Program-made: the position numbers and the translations under genes
The notes under the pieces: generated by a model
The model's database searches: none
What the model saw: only the letters and a program-made list of their open reading frames with translations
What the model was told of the DNA's origin: nothing
Part shown: piece after piece, positions 63,901 to 64,000 of the stretch
Layout of the letters: each line of letters opens with the position of its first letter
How positions within the stretch are numbered: position 1 is the first letter of the stretch
Assembly (NCBI RefSeq): GCF_964355755.1
Contig: NC_092679.1
Span: 5,704,001-5,768,000 of the forward strand
Reading direction: 5' to 3'
Length of the DNA: 64,000 nucleotides
Source: Antedon mediterranea
Taxonomy: Eukaryota; Echinodermata; Crinoidea; Comatulida; Antedonidae

Positions 63901-64000
63901 TTATAGTACAAACAATATGTTTATCAGACCTGTGGCCTTGAATATTTCTACTTCACCATCAAAAGAAGAATTAAATTAATTCTGCAGAAAATAGAATGCT
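39909..64000 (+). CDS. Two-pore channel with EF-hands and SH3 domain (at least 1311 aa, 3' end beyond window)
   Basis: Exons: 39909-40685, 41871-42016, 42706-42804, 42893-43013, 44289-44331 (inferred), 44640-44754, 47208-47280, 47389-47499, 48558-48697, 49173-49239, 49428-49549, 49913-50063, 50380-50517, 53774-53877, 54242-54332, 55757-55966, 56128-56207, 56349-56459, 57047-57110, 57465-57541, 57869-57992, 58279-58332, 58923-58991, 59892-59996, 60494-60697, 61449-61628, 62010-62210, 62492-62536, 62773-62801, 63348-63429, perhaps 63988 onward. An acidic N-terminus (1-259) precedes two 6TM domains. Domain I has S4 RIVQPFRCLRAAVILCKSR and pore LLSTENYPEIMIPAY, the animal TPC signature; domain II has pore QIVTTSNWHEIM. 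The linker carries EF loops at ~631 and ~669. After S6 come an acidic run, Ser/Pro-rich and Lys-rich stretches, and an SH3 (~1105-1156). TPCs are endolysosomal Na+/Ca2+ channels of about 750-900 residues, so this one is much longer. S4 of domain II has few basic residues. Confidence 0.85.
41270..41850. repeat. Minisatellite, ~62 bp T-rich unit
   Basis: In the first intron of the channel gene. Units built on TACATTTCTAATATTTTTAC and TTCACATTCTAAGATTTCCT; the last four units are nearly identical. Confidence 0.85.
43277..43950. mobile_element. Copy of the TTTAAAGATGTATTGTCC MITE family, rearranged
   Basis: Starts TTAAAGACGTATTGTCCTCC (43278) and ends GACAATATATCTTTAA (43947). It carries the inverse of the internal ACATTAAAATGGCATATTCA. 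Another terminus, GGGGGACAATAAATCTTTAA, lies at 44013-44032. Confidence 0.65.
44289..44331 (+). other. Inferred 43-nt coding exon in the S1-S2 linker of the channel
   Basis: Exon 42893-43013 ends in phase 0, but the S2 exon must be entered in phase 1 or 2, so one exon is missing. CTGCTCAG|AATTTATCAA ... ATCAGTG|gtaaac supplies 43 nt (NLSNSNFKQRFWIS) and restores the frame into AVFVLTPICLLVYALDVFVR, using the acceptor at 44638-44639. The acceptor at 44641-44642 would also work, one residue shorter. Confidence 0.5.
44800..45182. mobile_element. ~380 bp MITE, AGAGTATCACGATG(C)TGACGTCAT termini
   Basis: TAGAGTATCACGATGCTGAC at 44801 and, inverted, GACGTCACACCGTGATACTC at 45159-45178. The inner arms also match (GGTTGCTAGCCCAACCAAAA and TTTTTTGGTTGACTAGCAAC). 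Located in an intron of the channel gene. Confidence 0.8.
46170..47157. repeat. Satellite-like array, 100 bp then ~53 bp units
   Basis: Eight copies with a 100 bp period (GTAAGATTAAGAGAAACCGT to GCTGATCATGATCA), nearly identical, followed by four copies lacking the first half (GTAAGCATGATCAATGGTGA). Each unit ends in the palindrome TGATCATGATCA. It ends 50 bp before an exon of the channel gene. Confidence 0.95.
47729..47768 (-). other. Hammerhead-like motif, possible Penelope-type element end
   Basis: The minus strand reads CTGATGATGAGAATAGTTTC followed by TCGAAACATGTC. CTGATGA, a 5 bp stem GAGAA/TTCTC and GAAAC resemble a hammerhead core, but with one extra base after CTGATGA. Penelope-like elements carry such motifs. 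No reverse transcriptase is present here. Confidence 0.3.
47948..48170. mobile_element. Small inverted-repeat element
   Basis: TAACAACAGGATACTGAG at about 47950 and the inverse CTCAGTGTCCTGTTGTTA at about 48140-48160. Arms ~20 bp, with an imperfect extension. Confidence 0.5.
48257..48373 (+). pseudogene. 5S rRNA-derived sequence (5S pseudogene or SINE3 head)
   Basis: TACGGCCATACTG at the start, AAATTAAGCAACGTTGGGCC in the internal control region, GGATAAGAGACT and CGGGTGCTGTA at the end follow animal 5S rRNA in order over ~117 bp, with scattered changes. Unrelated sequence follows to about 48510, as in 5S-derived SINEs. Confidence 0.75.
48864..49027. mobile_element. MITE of the GTCTACACTATCAAACT family, copy 1
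   Basis: TTGTCTACACTATCAAACTT at the left and its inverse at the right; central palindrome GTCCATATATGGGCAC. ~164 bp. Confidence 0.85.
49248..49330. mobile_element. Solo end of the 6914-7882 element family
   Basis: CAGATATTGACTGCTTAGAG followed by GTTAAATATAAGATTTCAAC and TATATAGGCTATGTAATATA, shared with the intronic element in the annexin-like gene. Confidence 0.7.
49913..50517 (+). other. EF-hand pair in the channel's domain I-II linker (two exons)
   Basis: Loop 1, DPLGSGRLDVDD, is partly degraded. Loop 2, DSNGDQEIDSFE, keeps Asp, Asn, Asp, Asp and Glu at loop positions 1, 3, 5, 9 and 12, so it should be able to bind calcium. Vertebrate TPC1 keeps the fold without these ligands; plant TPC1 keeps working EF-hands. 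Confidence 0.75.
50645..50957 (+). mobile_element. tRNA-derived SINE
   Basis: B-box-like GTGGTTCGAATCC at about 50701, a body with AGGCAAGGCACTTTACTTAC and CCACCCAGGTGTATTAAATG, a tail GCGCTATATAAATGTGG and (TAT)n. ~310 bp, in a channel intron. Open frames across it are by-products. Confidence 0.75.
50958..53704. mobile_element. Dimeric intronic repeat, ~1.1 kb period
   Basis: The block GACGTCAGAGTTGCGCAACG starts at 51218 and again at 52323 (period ~1105). Each unit ends CGGATAAC..AACTCGTCAAAGTGACGAGTT (52160 and 53660). GAGCGCATCTC-type blocks repeat at 51822, 52988 and, degraded, 53333. CpG and GCGC are enriched against the surroundings. No coding frame. Confidence 0.7.
54475..55030. repeat. 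78 bp minisatellite, seven copies
   Basis: Exact 78 bp spacing of TTGGTTTGTGTTACTG at 54475, 54553, 54631, 54709 and 54787. Because 78 is divisible by 3 and the minus strand has no stop in one frame, a 196-codon frame arises; it is not a gene. Confidence 0.95.
55465..55596. mobile_element. GTCTACACTATCAAACT MITE, copy 2 (5' end damaged)
   Basis: Right end AGTGTAGACAGAGCTTAAG is intact; repeated TATCACTACCATATTTGGCC inside; left arm truncated. Confidence 0.7.
57202..57367. mobile_element. GTCTACACTATCAAACT MITE, copy 3
   Basis: Both arms present: TAACCTCTGTCTACACTATA and TAGTGTAGACTGATCTTA; central CCATATATGGGCAC. Confidence 0.85.
57568..57692. mobile_element. GTCTACACTATCAAACT MITE, copy 4 (right end truncated)
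   Basis: Starts TAAGTTCTGTCCACACTATC 27 bp after an exon of the channel; lacks the terminal GTGTAGACAGAGCTTA. Confidence 0.8.
58465..58611. mobile_element. GTCTACACTATCAAACT MITE, copy 5
   Basis: TAAGTTCTGTCTACACAATC at the left, TTGTGTAGATAGAGCTTTA at the right. Confidence 0.85.
60778..61110 (-). mobile_element. LINE reverse-transcriptase C-terminal fragment
   Basis: Minus-strand translation gives GDMIETFKIINGFDDLD, then RGHSKTLSKSRHNTKNKRQF, the tail end seen in CR1/Jockey-like non-LTR retrotransposon ORF2 proteins (GDLIETYKI ... RGH ...). Broken frames; within a channel intron. Confidence 0.7.
61263..61380. mobile_element. GTCTACACTATCAAACT MITE, copy 6 (truncated)
   Basis: Starts TAAGCTCTGTCTAAACTATC; right arm missing; the centre is altered to TATCATGTCCATATAATG. 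Confidence 0.7.
63465..63785 (+). mobile_element. LINE 3' end fragment
   Basis: Contains GPRLWNHLPLNIKQTSLL in the plus-strand translation at about 63628, the C-terminal region of many L2/CR1-type reverse transcriptases, followed by a 3' UTR with GGCGCTATATAAATTGAACG. Lies in the last visible intron of the channel gene. Confidence 0.75.

Overview
The window is AT-rich, intron-rich animal nuclear DNA. Exons are short with GT-AG borders, and the gene content is animal-type (annexin, CFAP97-like, ADF/cofilin, two-pore channel). Introns and intergenic DNA are packed with short inverted-repeat DNA elements, SINE and LINE debris and minisatellites. The octamer TAGGCCTA recurs throughout. The style suggests a marine invertebrate deuterostome, most likely an echinoderm; that assignment is inference, since no species marker is present.

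Layout. (1) 1-4.1 kb, plus strand: a three-exon gene for a secreted, helix-rich 676-residue protein of unknown function. (2) 4.96-14.36 kb, minus strand: a 17-exon gene whose exons join in frame into a 634-residue protein with an N-terminal CFAP97-like segment, a charged linker and four annexin repeats. An intact 42-68 codon ORF starts about 200 bp away on the opposite strand, so the pair may share a promoter. (3) 14.8-19.4 kb: no gene seen; a 1.3 kb fold-back element and smaller MITEs. (4) 19.4-22.4 kb, minus strand: the last two exons of an ADF/cofilin-like gene whose start-codon exon is unresolved. (5) 22.4-39.9 kb: gene-poor; nested and stacked inverted-repeat elements, including a 5.8 kb multi-layer palindrome (28991-34770) and a 3.1 kb inverted-repeat unit with decayed coding-like fragments. 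(6) 39.9-64.0 kb, plus strand: a gene of about 30 exons for a two-domain (2 x 6TM) cation channel of the two-pore channel (TPC) family. It has a long acidic N-terminus, an EF-hand pair in the linker, and a C-terminal extension with an SH3 domain. It runs off the right edge.

Both large gene models were read exon by exon and splice phases agree at every junction. The one uncertain place is the S1-S2 linker of the channel, where a 43-nt exon has to be inferred. The most interesting observations are the CFAP97-annexin fusion, the TPC with EF-hands plus SH3, the layered palindrome at 29-35 kb, and the one MITE family found six times in the channel's introns and almost nowhere else in the window.
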